Shown here: piece by piece, positions 45,319 to 54,066 of the stretch
Numbering within the stretch: the first letter of the stretch is position 1
Layout: the number at the start of each line of letters is the position of its first letter
Source: a candidate division KSB1 bacterium
Lineage (GTDB): Bacteria; Zhuqueibacterota; Zhuqueibacteria; Zhuqueibacterales; Zhuqueibacteraceae
Length of the DNA: 64,000 bases
Assembly: GCA_034506255.1 (NCBI GenBank)
Contig: JAPDPX010000006.1
Coordinates: 248,001-312,000, forward strand
Reading direction: 5' to 3'
Notes under the pieces: model-generated
Database searches by the model: none
What the model was told of the DNA's origin: nothing
The model's input: the letters and a program-made list of their open reading frames with translations, nothing else
Position numbers and translations under genes: made by a program

Positions 45319-45846
45319 TCAGCGGGCTCGGGAGGACCGGACGAAATAAAAAATCAAAGTGCCAACATTGATCACAATGATCACCGGCAAGAACAGAATG
45401 CTCAACCTGCCGGCGTCTTGCTGCGCGGGTATGATCATCCGCCAACCGACATAGGTGAATAACCAAACCACTTCCGTCTGCAGCAGTGCCAGCAGCTCAC
45501 ACGCCAGACGGTATTGCTTCTCCGCGTTTTGCGGGGTGATGGGATACAGATAGTTGAACTTGTGGGGAAAGCGGCGCAGGATGGTCAGCAGCAGTGTGAG
45601 GGCCACAATCAGGCCAAAGAGCACCAGCAGGTGGCTCTTGCTGCCCCAGCCATCCACTTCCCCCGCCGCGTTGAAGTGAACCGGGATGCGGTCGGGCAGC
45701 GTTGGGAAGTGCTTCATCAACAGATACACGAATGTCAGCATTCCCAGCGCAGTCGTGAAGCGGAGAAAAATCTCGAAGCGGGAGGGGGAAAGGGCCAGCA
45801 CCGGGCGTTCTGCCGGCCGGGAGACTGCCGTTTTCATGGCTGCCAT
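45319..45846 (-). CDS. DUF1648 domain membrane protein
   Basis: About 175 residues from ATG 45846 (or 45837); a GTG at 45885 would overlap the dehydrogenase. The motif LPDRIPVHFNAAGEVDGWGS is the DUF1648 signature, preceded by a membrane helix (RFTTALGMLTFVYLLM) and followed by three more helices. The family is uncharacterised; in some Gram-positives related domains occur in SdpI-type immunity proteins. Spacing of about 20 and 12 bases to its neighbours indicates an operon with aldehyde dehydrogenase and the PLP enzyme. Confidence 0.82.
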   Translation of the reverse strand: MAAMKTAVSRPAERPVLALSPSRFEIFLRFTTALGMLTFVYLLMKHFPTLPDRIPVHFNAAGEVDGWGSKSHLLVLFGLIVALTLLLTILRRFPHKFNYLYPITPQNAEKQYRLACELLALLQTEVVWLFTYVGWRMIIPAQQDAGRLSILFLPVIIVINVGTLIFYFVRSSRAR

Positions 45847-45866
45847 GCTGCATGCTCGTGCAAAAT

Positions 45867-47306
45867 TCAGCTCAGATCCACCCACACACTTTTCGACTGG
45901 GAATAAAACTCGAACGCTTCCATGCCGCTCTCGCGGCCAAAGCCGCTGGCCTTGTAGCCACCGTAAGGCATGGCGGCGTCATAATTATTGTAGGTGTTGA
46001 TCCACACCGTGCCGGCCTTCAGGGCCCGGGCGAGCCGGTGCGCCTTCTTGATGTCCTTCGTCCAAATCGCCGCCGCCAGTCCGTAAATGGTGCCGTTGGC
46101 GATTTTCAGCAGTTCCTCGCCATCGTGAAACGGCATGGCCGCGAGCACCGGACCGAAGATCTCCTCCTGCGCGATGGTGGCATTCGGGGCGACGTTGTCA
46201 AAAATTGTGGGTTGAAAGAAATATCCCTTGCCGGGTGCCGGCTCCGGCGGCCGCCCGCCACAGATCAGCCGGGCGCCTTCGCGTTCGCCGATTTCAACAT
46301 AGCGTTTGACGTTGGCCAACTGCGCCTCGGAAACCAGCGGGCCAAGACGCGACTTGGGATCGAGCGGATCCCCGGGCTGCAGCTTCTGCGCGCGTTCGAG
46401 CAGCTTCGCCATGAAACTGTCGTAAATCGGTTTTTCCACCAGCAGGCGGGAGCCCGCGGTGCATACTTCGCCCTTGTTGTAGAAAATGCCCAGCAGCGCC
46501 ATGCGCGCTGCGGCCTCGAGATCGGCATCGGCGAAAACAATGTTGGGCGATTTGCCGCCCAGCTCAAGATGCAACTTCTTCACGGTGGCGGCGGCGTCGC
46601 GCATGAGCTGCTGGCCGGTGGCTGTGCCGCCGGTGAGGGCAATGCCATCGACTTGCGGATGCTTCACCAGCGCGGCGCCGGCAGTGGCTCCGTGGCCGGG
46701 CACGACATTCAACACGCCCGGCGGCAGGCCCGCTTCCATGCCGATTTCCGCCAGCACCAGCGCCGTCAACGGTGTTTGGGCCGCCGGTTTCAACACCACC
46801 GTGTTGCCGGCCGCGAGCGCCGCCGCCACTTTGCGCGAAGCCAGCAGCAGGGGAAAGTTCCACGGCACAATCAGCCCCACCACCCCGAGCGGTTCGCGCA
46901 GAGTGTAGTTGAAGTACGGCCCGTTGACCGGGATGGTGTGCCCCTCCAGTTTGGTGGCAGCGCCGGCATAGTAAAAATACAAGTCTGCCGCATAAGGCAC
47001 ATCGATGCGGCTGGATTCGGTGATCGTCTTGCCGTTGTCGAGGGTTTCGAGGCGGGCGAGTTCATCGGCGCGGGCGAGGATGCGCTCCCCCATCTTCCAA
47101 AGGATGCGGCCGCGCTGGGCGGCATCCATCCGGCCCCAGGGGCCCTCCAGGGCGGCAACCGCGGCTTTCACCGCGCGGTCAATGTCCGCCGCATCGCCTT
47201 CGGCAACATGGGCAATCACTTCCGTGGTGGCGGGATTGATGGTGGGAAAAGTGCGACCGCTGGCCGCCTCCTCCCATTTTCCGTTGATGAAGAGTTTGGT
47301 GAGCAT
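45867..47306 (-). CDS. Aldehyde dehydrogenase (NAD(P)+)
   Basis: 479 residues. It oxidises aldehydes to acids. Motifs: VVGLIVPWNFPLLLASRKVA (cofactor-binding), TGGTATGQQLMRDAAATVKK, the catalytic Glu in LHLELGGKSPNIVFADADLE, the catalytic Cys in YNKGEVCTAGSRLLVEKPIY, and the C-terminal PYGGYKASGFGRESGMEAFE. Overall it resembles betaine-aldehyde/retinal-type ALDHs (ALDH1/2 class). The substrate cannot be told. First gene of the unit ending with the broken PLP enzyme. The 296 bases upstream hold nothing recognisable. Confidence 0.94.
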   Translation of the reverse strand: MLTKLFINGKWEEAASGRTFPTINPATTEVIAHVAEGDAADIDRAVKAAVAALEGPWGRMDAAQRGRILWKMGERILARADELARLETLDNGKTITESSRIDVPYAADLYFYYAGAATKLEGHTIPVNGPYFNYTLREPLGVVGLIVPWNFPLLLASRKVAAALAAGNTVVLKPAAQTPLTALVLAEIGMEAGLPPGVLNVVPGHGATAGAALVKHPQVDGIALTGGTATGQQLMRDAAATVKKLHLELGGKSPNIVFADADLEAAARMALLGIFYNKGEVCTAGSRLLVEKPIYDSFMAKLLERAQKLQPGDPLDPKSRLGPLVSEAQLANVKRYVEIGEREGARLICGGRPPEPAPGKGYFFQPTIFDNVAPNATIAQEEIFGPVLAAMPFHDGEELLKIANGTIYGLAAAIWTKDIKKAHRLARALKAGTVWINTYNNYDAAMPYGGYKASGFGRESGMEAFEFYSQSKSVWVDLS

Positions 47307-47602
47307 GGTGATTCTTCAAAATGAGTGACAGGGATCACGGCCACGAGGCCGGGGAACGCGGCTGAGTGTCTGTACGAATCAGTTCCCTCCGGCTGTGACG
47401 GGATGAAACTTGAATGCCCGGACCCGGCCGTGCGGGAAAACTTTCCGGTGATGGCCTTCCCGTGCCGCTTCGCGACGTTCCAACTTGGGCTGCACTGCGG
47501 TTTTCCGACGCTGCAGGGCATGCCCCTCCGGGATCGTTCTGCAACGGCCAGATCATTGCAGCAACACTTCATCAAAAGCCGGAGATTTCAGTCAGACACG
47601 AA

Positions 47603-48184
47603 TCACTCGTCAACAACTTTGAAATAGCGTGCCAAATCAGCCGGCAGGATGTGGGAAGGATCTTTGTCGAAAATCGCGCCGGTGCGCTCCAGGGCGCGCG
47701 CCACCAATCCCGAACAAATGGCCTGGCCGTCGAAACCGAATTTGAATTTGCCACCCATCAGCAGGCTGATGCCAATGCTGGCGATGGTGGCATAGCCATA
47801 TTCTTCGCCCAGACACCATTCGGCAAAGCGGAGCATTTTCTCGCGGTCGTGATCGGTGGCGATCCCGCCCAGGTGCACAATGCGGTACTCGACGTCTTTG
47901 TATTCCCGCAGATGCGAGCGCCGCACACCCGAGCCCACAGCTTCGATCAAATCACCCTGGCGTGAGACGATCAATGCGGCATGCGTCCATTTGATGTATT
48001 TGCGATAGCGGCCGCGATGGCGCAGCGACTGCCCCCAGCGGATCACGCGATTGTGCCATTGCGTGCCCTGGGTCAGAATAAAATCGCCGGGGTCGAATTC
48101 ATTCTCCGCCGCCTGCTCCCCGGGTCCGTAAACCTGCCAGGTGGTGCCTGCAATCTCTTGAAAACGGTTCTTCTTCCTTCTCAT
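47603..48184 (-). CDS. YiiX-like permuted papain-fold (NlpC/P60-superfamily) protein
   Basis: 193 residues without a signal peptide. FDPGDFILTQGTQWHNRVIR opens the fold; His in RKYIKWTHAALIVSRQG and Cys in FDGQAICSGLVARALERTGA give the circularly permuted order His then Cys seen in YiiX/YebB-type proteins. Asp/Glu before AVGSGVRRSH may complete the site. Likely a cysteine hydrolase acting on amide or ester bonds; substrate unknown. It lies 75 bases after the enoyl-CoA hydratase gene in the same direction. Confidence 0.83.
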   Translation of the reverse strand: MRRKKNRFQEIAGTTWQVYGPGEQAAENEFDPGDFILTQGTQWHNRVIRWGQSLRHRGRYRKYIKWTHAALIVSRQGDLIEAVGSGVRRSHLREYKDVEYRIVHLGGIATDHDREKMLRFAEWCLGEEYGYATIASIGISLLMGGKFKFGFDGQAICSGLVARALERTGAIFDKDPSHILPADLARYFKVVDE

Positions 48185-48259
48185 CTCTTACAGCCCTGCC
48201 GCTGTGGCAGACTGCGTGCCGGCCGGGACGGGCCGGCGCCAGACCCGCCCGCGGCTGCT

Positions 48260-49051
48260 TCACTTGCCCGCGAAGCTGGCCTTGCGCTTTTCGTTGTAGG
48301 CGCTCAGACCTTCCCTGGCGTCTTCACTCTGGAAAAGCTGTTGCTGCAGCTCGCGCTCGAGGGCCAGCCCCTCGCTGAAGGAAACCTCCAGACCCGATTG
48401 CACCGCCCGCTTGATCAAGCCCACCGCCTTGCTGGCCTTGTTGGGCGGCAGGAATTGGCGGGCATATTCCAGCACTTTTTCCCAGAACCCTTCCGCGGGA
48501 AAAACATGGTTGACCAACCCCATCTGCTCGGCCTCTTCGAATTCAAAGATGCGGCCGGTAGTCATGATCTCGAGGGCGCGCGCCTTGCCAACCAAACGCG
48601 CCAGCCGCTGCGTGCCGCCCGTGCCTGGCAGCACACCCAGCGTCACCTCCGGCAAACCGATCTTGCCCGCACCCTTTTTCGCCAAACGGATATCCGCGGC
48701 CATGGCGATTTCCAGACCGCCGCCGACGCAATGGCCGTTCAACGCGGCGATCACCAGTTTGGGAGTTTGCTCCAGGCGGTTCAGCGTCTCGTTGGCGTGC
48801 AGACAGAAGAAGTATTTGAAGCGTGGCGTCACCTCCTGCAACATGCGGATGTCGGCGCCGGCGCAAAAAAACTTGTCGCCCGCACCCTTGAGAAGGATGA
48901 CATGCACGCTGTCATCCATGCGGGCATCGAGAATGGCGGCGTCCAACTGCTTCATCATCTCATAGGTGTAGGTGTTTGCCGGCGGGCAGGTCAATTCGAT
49001 GATGGCCAGACCGCCATCGGTGGAATAGTTCACCAGCTTCTTATCGGACAT
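48260..49051 (-). CDS. Enoyl-CoA hydratase/isomerase
   Basis: 263 residues, crotonase family. The oxyanion-hole segments are GAGDKFFCAGADIRMLQEV and ALNGHCVGGGLEIAMAADIR. Both catalytic glutamates of true hydratases are present (GGGLEIAM and GLPEVTLGVLPGTGGTQRLA). It hydrates 2-enoyl-CoA to 3-hydroxyacyl-CoA in fatty-acid or butanoate metabolism. A strong ribosome-binding site (AAGGAGAAGGAG) precedes the ATG. Confidence 0.94.
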   Translation of the reverse strand: MSDKKLVNYSTDGGLAIIELTCPPANTYTYEMMKQLDAAILDARMDDSVHVILLKGAGDKFFCAGADIRMLQEVTPRFKYFFCLHANETLNRLEQTPKLVIAALNGHCVGGGLEIAMAADIRLAKKGAGKIGLPEVTLGVLPGTGGTQRLARLVGKARALEIMTTGRIFEFEEAEQMGLVNHVFPAEGFWEKVLEYARQFLPPNKASKAVGLIKRAVQSGLEVSFSEGLALERELQQQLFQSEDAREGLSAYNEKRKASFAGK

Positions 49052-49449
49052 CTCCTTCTCCTTGATTGATTTGGCAAAGCGGGATTGTTTGCGGGGATAT
49101 GCTGCCTACTCACACACAGATGCGCGCGCAAAGACACGAGTAAATAGTCAAAAAAATGGTGAATGTCAAGGCTGGGGGGATGGCGGTCCGGGGTTGGGAT
49201 CACGATGCGAGGCCGTGCCCGCCGCGTTTGGACATGCAAACCGGCATCCCGCATTTCGAAGAACCGGGCATGCTCGCAAACCTTCTCCCGCAAGCCGCTG
49301 CCCGGATCGTTGTGCGCCTGACAGGCACAACCGGGAAACGCTCGATCAATGCGCTGATCCGCATCATGTCCCGCTTTCCGGGCAGGAAAGGTGCAATTTC
49401 AAACCACCGCTCGCCCACCCCAGGTTTTTCGGGAGCGACAGAATTCACA

Positions 49450-49930
49450 GGATGCCTGCATATCGCACCCGGCTTGATTTCCTCCGCGAGAGACGCCGCT
49501 TTGATCGCGACCGCCAGCCACCCGAGGGGTGTGTAAAAAATTTTGCCGGCAACCGTGCGGTCAACTCCTGCGGGCGCAGCCACCAACAGTTCACTTGGCT
49601 GAAGCTGTTTCCTGGTGCTGCCTTGAGATGAGAGGGAGGACAACCGGCAGCACCGCTCGGAACGCTCTGTTCATAGCAGCGCAGAGATTCACCCCTCGAT
49701 TGAAGAGCAACCCCCAAAATCCGCCCACGAAAGCAGGCCACGACAGCAGAACTGCCACGGAAAAACCATTTCGTGGGAGGGAAGCCGTGTTGCTTTTGGC
49801 AAACGGGCGAATTTCGAAACCGCCCGACATTCGAAAAAAGTCTTGCTTGACATGGAATAACTGTTGACGCTTTGTGAACACGGCATTTCTTGCGGGCAAC
49901 GGCGAGCCAGCGTGCAAAATTCCGGGAGTA
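49450..49930 (+). repeat. Hairpin-array repeat (family B), copy 6 (gap 49052-49983)
   Basis: Contains GGCTTGATTTCCTCCGCG, TTTGATCGCGACC, ACCGTGCGGTCAACTCC, the core ATCCGCCCACGAAAGCAGG ... GCCACGGAAAAACC ... ATTTCGTGGGAGG (49721-49780), GGCAAACGGGCGAATTTCG and GAGCCAGCGTGCAAAATTCC, in the order and orientation of copy 7. About 60 bases of the core (the last TTTTCGTGGG arm) are lost. The first part of the gap (49052-49440) shows nothing. Confidence 0.7.
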
Positions 49931-49983
49931 AAACGATCCTGTCAAATCCAGGCAGAGGAGGCAACCCCGCAGCGTTCAGGCCA

Positions 49984-51498
49984 TCAACCAGAGAGCTCCT
50001 GGCGGCGGTTATTTTCGTTGTTGCGTTTTTTCAGGCCTCCCGCCAGCAGCGAAAACGGGAACTGCAGCGCAGCGCGCAAGCCGGCGATGGTCGACAGGCT
50101 GAACATGAAACGGCGGGCCTCGGCGATCAACTCCACGATCACGATCTCCTCTTCCACCTCGCCGACTTCCTTCACCTTCGCAAGGCGGTGCATGGCATAC
50201 AAGCCGAGCAGGCAGGCGAGAATGAAAAAGAAATCCCAGTGCTGCAAATCCAGCGTTTCGATCGCGACTTCACCGGCGGGGGATCGCCAGCGCAACGTCC
50301 ACGAGAGTGCATAACCGGAGAACAAATCCACGAAATTGCCGCCCAGGATCGGGGCCAGGCCGGCGGCCAGGGAATTGATCAGACTGTTGGCGGCCAAATA
50401 GGCCGTGGCCTGGCCTTGCGGTGCCAGCTTCAAGCCGATGTTGCCGGTGGCCAGCGTGACGCCGGCCGTGGCAATCCCCATGAACACGTGAATGAAGATA
50501 AGCAGCGGCACGGTCAGCACATACTTGTCCGGCAGGGTGGTGAAGGTGAAGGCAAAAACACAGATCATGTAAAGCGGCGCACTGACGCTGAGCACGGATT
50601 TGTTGCTGAAACGGTCGGCGAGCCTGCCCCAAATGCGAAAGAAGAGCAGATTCATCACCTGGCTGAGCACCTGCAGGCTGATGATCAGTCGCATGTCGAG
50701 CGCGAGCATCTTCAACATGTAGACGGTGAAAAAGGGGGCGGCGAGATTGATGGCGAAATTCCAGGCCCCTTGAAAGGTGATCAGCCTTCTGAAATTGCGG
50801 TCCTTGAAGGGCTGGCGCAACAGCACGGCAAAGGGCAGATGCCGGCTTTCCGCGGTCATCGCGGGCTCGGGAATGGTGGAGATGAAATAAACCCCGAGCA
50901 TGCCGGCGAGTCCACCGGCGAACAGCAAGGCGGAGTAGCCGTACACTTTGGCGGCAAAGGCATGCGCTTCATACCAATCGACAAAGACAGCGGCTGCCAG
51001 ATTCACCACAATGCCGAAGCCCGCCATCCATGCCATGCGCCTGGCGAAAAAGCCGCCGAGACGATCGAGCGGAATCAAATCACGCATCCAGGAGTTCCAA
51101 CTGCAGCCGGAGATCGCGGCGAACAGGGCGTAGATCAAAATGCAGGCAATCAGGGCGGCGAGTGCCGCACCGCCGCTCGAGAAAAACGGGATGGCCGCCG
51201 CCAGCAGCAGAAAGGCGCGGCCCACGCCGGAGCTCAACACGCAGATCAAGCGCCGGGCACGCAGCTTTTCGATCAAATAAATCGCGGGCACCTGCACGAG
51301 CTGCGCCAAAAAGGGGATCGCGGCCAGTATGCCAATCAGCAAATTGGAGGCGCCAAACTGCAGGGCAAAATCCACCAGAAAAGCGCCGCCGCTCAAGGTC
51401 AACATCGCCTGCGTGGTCAAACCATCCTTGAGCACGCCGCGCAGACCGGCTTCTATCTGGGACTCGGACAGTTGATTCTGGGAAGGGGCAAGTATCAC
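49984..51498 (-). CDS. MFS transporter
   Basis: About 504 residues with 12 predicted helices. The N-terminal part IEAGLRGVLKDGLTTQAMLT and FGASNLLIGILAAIPFLAQL is typical of a Bacteroidota-type MFS group of unknown substrate; later SGCSWNSWMRDLIPLDRLGG and FFARRMAWMAGFGIVVNLAA correspond to the cytoplasmic loop region. The C-terminus is a charged helix (KVKEVGEVEEEIVIVELIAE). Start uncertain: GTG 51498 fits the family better than GTG 51585; neither has a good ribosome-binding site. Confidence 0.85.
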   Translation of the reverse strand: MILAPSQNQLSESQIEAGLRGVLKDGLTTQAMLTLSGGAFLVDFALQFGASNLLIGILAAIPFLAQLVQVPAIYLIEKLRARRLICVLSSGVGRAFLLLAAAIPFFSSGGAALAALIACILIYALFAAISGCSWNSWMRDLIPLDRLGGFFARRMAWMAGFGIVVNLAAAVFVDWYEAHAFAAKVYGYSALLFAGGLAGMLGVYFISTIPEPAMTAESRHLPFAVLLRQPFKDRNFRRLITFQGAWNFAINLAAPFFTVYMLKMLALDMRLIISLQVLSQVMNLLFFRIWGRLADRFSNKSVLSVSAPLYMICVFAFTFTTLPDKYVLTVPLLIFIHVFMGIATAGVTLATGNIGLKLAPQGQATAYLAANSLINSLAAGLAPILGGNFVDLFSGYALSWTLRWRSPAGEVAIETLDLQHWDFFFILACLLGLYAMHRLAKVKEVGEVEEEIVIVELIAEARRFMFSLSTIAGLRAALQFPFSLLAGGLKKRNNENNRRQELSG

Positions 51499-51709
51499 GA
51501 CAGCGTCCGTGCAAATTGTCGCGGTGTTTTTCTGCTCACGCCGGCTGCGTGCCAACCGCAGTTTTTCCGCCGGCCCCACAGCCACCGGCAGGTCGCCATC
51601 TCCGGAGTCGGGCGAGGCCGGGAGACCACCGGCAAAATGCGGGCACCGCCGACCCGGAAGGCTGCCCGGGGTTTGGGATGATGGGGAGGAGTGTCATTTG
51701 GGTGCCGAC

Positions 51710-52948
51710 TCAGGTGGCAAACAAAATCCACAACGTACCGGCCGTCACAGTGATCAGCGTCAATGGCAGGCCAACCTTGACGTACTCCTGGAAGGAGAGT
51801 GTGATGCCGTAGCTGGCGGCCTTTTCCGCGACGATGAGATTGGCGATGCTGCCGAGCAGGGTCAGGTTGCCCGCCAGCGTGCTCGCCAGCGCGAGCAAAT
51901 ACCACAGCCGGCTCGCTTCACCGGGAATATCCTGCATCAACAACACGGCGGGCACGTTGCTGACCAAATTCGACAGCAACGTGCACAGCGTGACGAACAC
52001 CACGGGCTGGTCCAGGTGAATGCCCGCACCGACCAAACCGGCGAGCGCTTGCGCCATCAGACCGCGTTGCTGCAGCGTGCCGATAATGACGAACAGCGCG
52101 ATGAACAGCATGATGAGATTCCAATCCACCAGCGCAAACAATTTTTCGGAGGGATTGCGGCGCGAGGGCAGCAGCAGGGCGGCGGCGGCCAGCGCGCACA
52201 GATCACGGCGCCAGCCGAGCAGAAAAGCCACGAGCAACAAGCCGGTGATCAGCAGTGTTTTCTTGATCGAGCGATAATCGGGTTTGAAAGCCGTCAGCTC
52301 GTGCGGCAACATGGCGGGACCGGCGGGCTCGTGGCCGGCGGTGAATTCGGCGCGATAAATCCAGCGCACCACCAGCACATTGGCCGCCACCCCGAACAGC
52401 GTCACGGGTGCCAGCAACAGCGAGTATTGTCCAAAATCCAGGCCGGAAATCTGGCCGATGAACATGTTTTGCGGATTGCCAATCAGGGTGGCGACGCTGC
52501 CGATGTTGCTGGAGGTGGCCAGGGCAATCAAGTAGGGCAGGGGGTTGCGTCGCGCGGTTTGCGCGACTTCGCACAGCACCGGTGTGAAGGCGAGACAAAC
52601 AATGTCATTGGCAAACACGCCCGACAGCACGGCGCTGGCCAGCACGATGCCGATGAGCAACGTAAACGGGCGGTGGGCAAATGCCAGCACCTGCCGGGCC
52701 ACCAGCCGGTAGAAGCCGGCCACGCGCAATTGCGCCGAGAGAATCATCAAGCCGAACAACAACAGCAGGGTGGAATAGTCGATGGTGGTCGTTGCCTGTT
52801 CCACGGACAACGCACCCGCCACCATCATCATGATGGCACCCAAAATGGCGATGCCGGTGCGGTTGATCTGTAAGCCGGGCAGCCGGCCGCCGGCAATGCC
52901 GAGATAGGTGGCGACAAAGATGAGAACGACGAGAGAGTTGAGTGACAT
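51710..52948 (-). CDS. ArsB/NhaD-family (IT superfamily) anion/Na+ permease
   Basis: 412 residues from ATG 52948 (frame open to 53074), about 11-12 helices. GIAILGAIMMMVAGALSVEQ, TTIDYSTLLLLFGLMILSAQ, GVFANDIVCLAFTPVLCEVA, LATSSNIGSVATLIGNPQNM, and later CTLLSNLVSNVPAVLLMQDI, TLAGNLTLLGSIANLIVAEK are the paired inverted-repeat signatures of the ArsB/NhaD/DASS superfamily. Substrate could be arsenite, Na+/H+ or a carboxylate; no ars genes are nearby. Confidence 0.87.
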   Translation of the reverse strand: MSLNSLVVLIFVATYLGIAGGRLPGLQINRTGIAILGAIMMMVAGALSVEQATTTIDYSTLLLLFGLMILSAQLRVAGFYRLVARQVLAFAHRPFTLLIGIVLASAVLSGVFANDIVCLAFTPVLCEVAQTARRNPLPYLIALATSSNIGSVATLIGNPQNMFIGQISGLDFGQYSLLLAPVTLFGVAANVLVVRWIYRAEFTAGHEPAGPAMLPHELTAFKPDYRSIKKTLLITGLLLVAFLLGWRRDLCALAAAALLLPSRRNPSEKLFALVDWNLIMLFIALFVIIGTLQQRGLMAQALAGLVGAGIHLDQPVVFVTLCTLLSNLVSNVPAVLLMQDIPGEASRLWYLLALASTLAGNLTLLGSIANLIVAEKAASYGITLSFQEYVKVGLPLTLITVTAGTLWILFAT

Positions 52949-53137
52949 GAGCAGGCTGACACGAATCAAAGACGGCTTCAGTGCTTGCAACAAAGGCGGG
53001 ACAAAATAACCGCAGGCGGGGGCAAAGTGCAAGGGATAAAAATCTCCCGACAACCGCGTCTTTGCCAATGGCACGATTTCTCACGCCGCCGTTCAATCCC
53101 GCGAGTGACCGTCGGCAGACTTTTATCCGGGGAAATT

Positions 53138-53390
53138 TGCCATCCCGGTATGGGCATCCATCGGGATGAAAATGGACTTTCCGTAGTCGTGCCTTCCGGC
53201 ACCGACCCTGAGGGTTCGGTATTTTCGTGGCAACCAATAACGATTCAGCTCCCTAATTTGATCGGCCACGGCTCGGCCGTGGCATTCCTACAGTTTTCTT
53301 GATAATTTGCCATGTGCATTCGCCCCCCATGACGATGAAAATGCAGCGCGGACATCTCTTCTGCAGGCGGGCAGGAAGCCCGCGTTACGA
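53138..53390 (+). repeat. Cluster of family A repeats and short hairpins (gap 52949-53426)
   Basis: Family A segments start at 53138 (GGAAATTTGCCA, CATCCATCGGGATGAAAATG) and 53302 (ATAATTTGCCATG, GACGATGAAAATGCAGCGCG). Hairpins: ACCGACCC/GGGTTCGGT at 53201-53220, GCCACGG-CTCGG-CCGTGGC at 53265-53283, and GCGGGC-AGGAA-GCCCGC at 53367-53383 followed by GTTAC. No gene here. Confidence 0.65.
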
Positions 53391-53426
53391 CATTTTTGTG
53401 GTCATTCCCGCCGCACTGTCTGCCTT

Positions 53427-54026
53427 TCAACGGGTCCCACCGCGCCGCCAGCGCAGCGCCACCTCCGCCACGCGCCGGCCCAGGGCCTCGCCTTTGACGA
53501 GAAATGGCGCCGCCACCAGCGTTGAGTCGCGGGTTGCACTGAAAGGCTCCTCTGCCACGACCGCCGAGGCGCCGAAGGCCGAGCGCCAATCCGGCCCGCC
53601 CACCACGATCATGCCGAAGATCAACATGGCGTGCAGAATGTTCATCTGCACCAGTTCTTCACCGGCGGAAATGCCACCGGCCGTGACAAAGGCCGCGCCG
53701 ATCTTGTCGCGCAGCGGGGCGCCCGCAAACGGCCAGCGGTTGATGAACGCTTGCAGCGCCGGTGTCACATTGGCATTGTGCACCGGACAGCCGAGAATCA
53801 CGGCATCGGCAGCGAGCACCCTCGAGGGGGAGGCTTGCGCGACCGGCAGCAATTCCACCACCGCGCCGCGCACGTGGCGCGCACCCCGCGCCACGGCTTC
53901 CGCCAGCGCCGCAGTGTGACCATGTTCGGAGTGGTAAACGATGAGCACGGTCACGCTGTCCTGGCCGCGCACCTCGCCGCGCAGCGCCAGCAGCGCGAGC
54001 CAGCAAAAAGCGAGAACGGTTGTCAT
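53427..54026 (-). CDS. Exported flavodoxin/NAD(P)H:quinone oxidoreductase-like protein
   Basis: 199 residues from ATG 54026 (AGGGAG upstream). A signal-like leader TVLAFCWLALLALRGEVRGQ precedes a flavodoxin fold: VTVLIVYHSEHGHTAALAEA (FMN phosphate loop), VILGCPVHNANVTPALQAFI (second FMN loop), DKIGAAFVTAGGISAGEELV and IFGMIVVGGPDWRSAFGASA. Similar to WrbA/flavodoxin-family reductases, which are normally cytoplasmic; FMN proteins with a Sec leader are unusual. The leader might instead be a membrane anchor. About 40 bases before it lies the ATPase gene in the same direction. Confidence 0.8.
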   Translation of the reverse strand: MTTVLAFCWLALLALRGEVRGQDSVTVLIVYHSEHGHTAALAEAVARGARHVRGAVVELLPVAQASPSRVLAADAVILGCPVHNANVTPALQAFINRWPFAGAPLRDKIGAAFVTAGGISAGEELVQMNILHAMLIFGMIVVGGPDWRSAFGASAVVAEEPFSATRDSTLVAAPFLVKGEALGRRVAEVALRWRRGGTR

Positions 54027-54066
54027 GGGGCTCCCTTGTGCGGAATCATTGCCGGAAAACGGCCGC

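Noticed and set aside
49864..51681. Plus-strand frame of 605 codons
   Set aside because: Opposite the MFS transporter; low-complexity composition and no domain.
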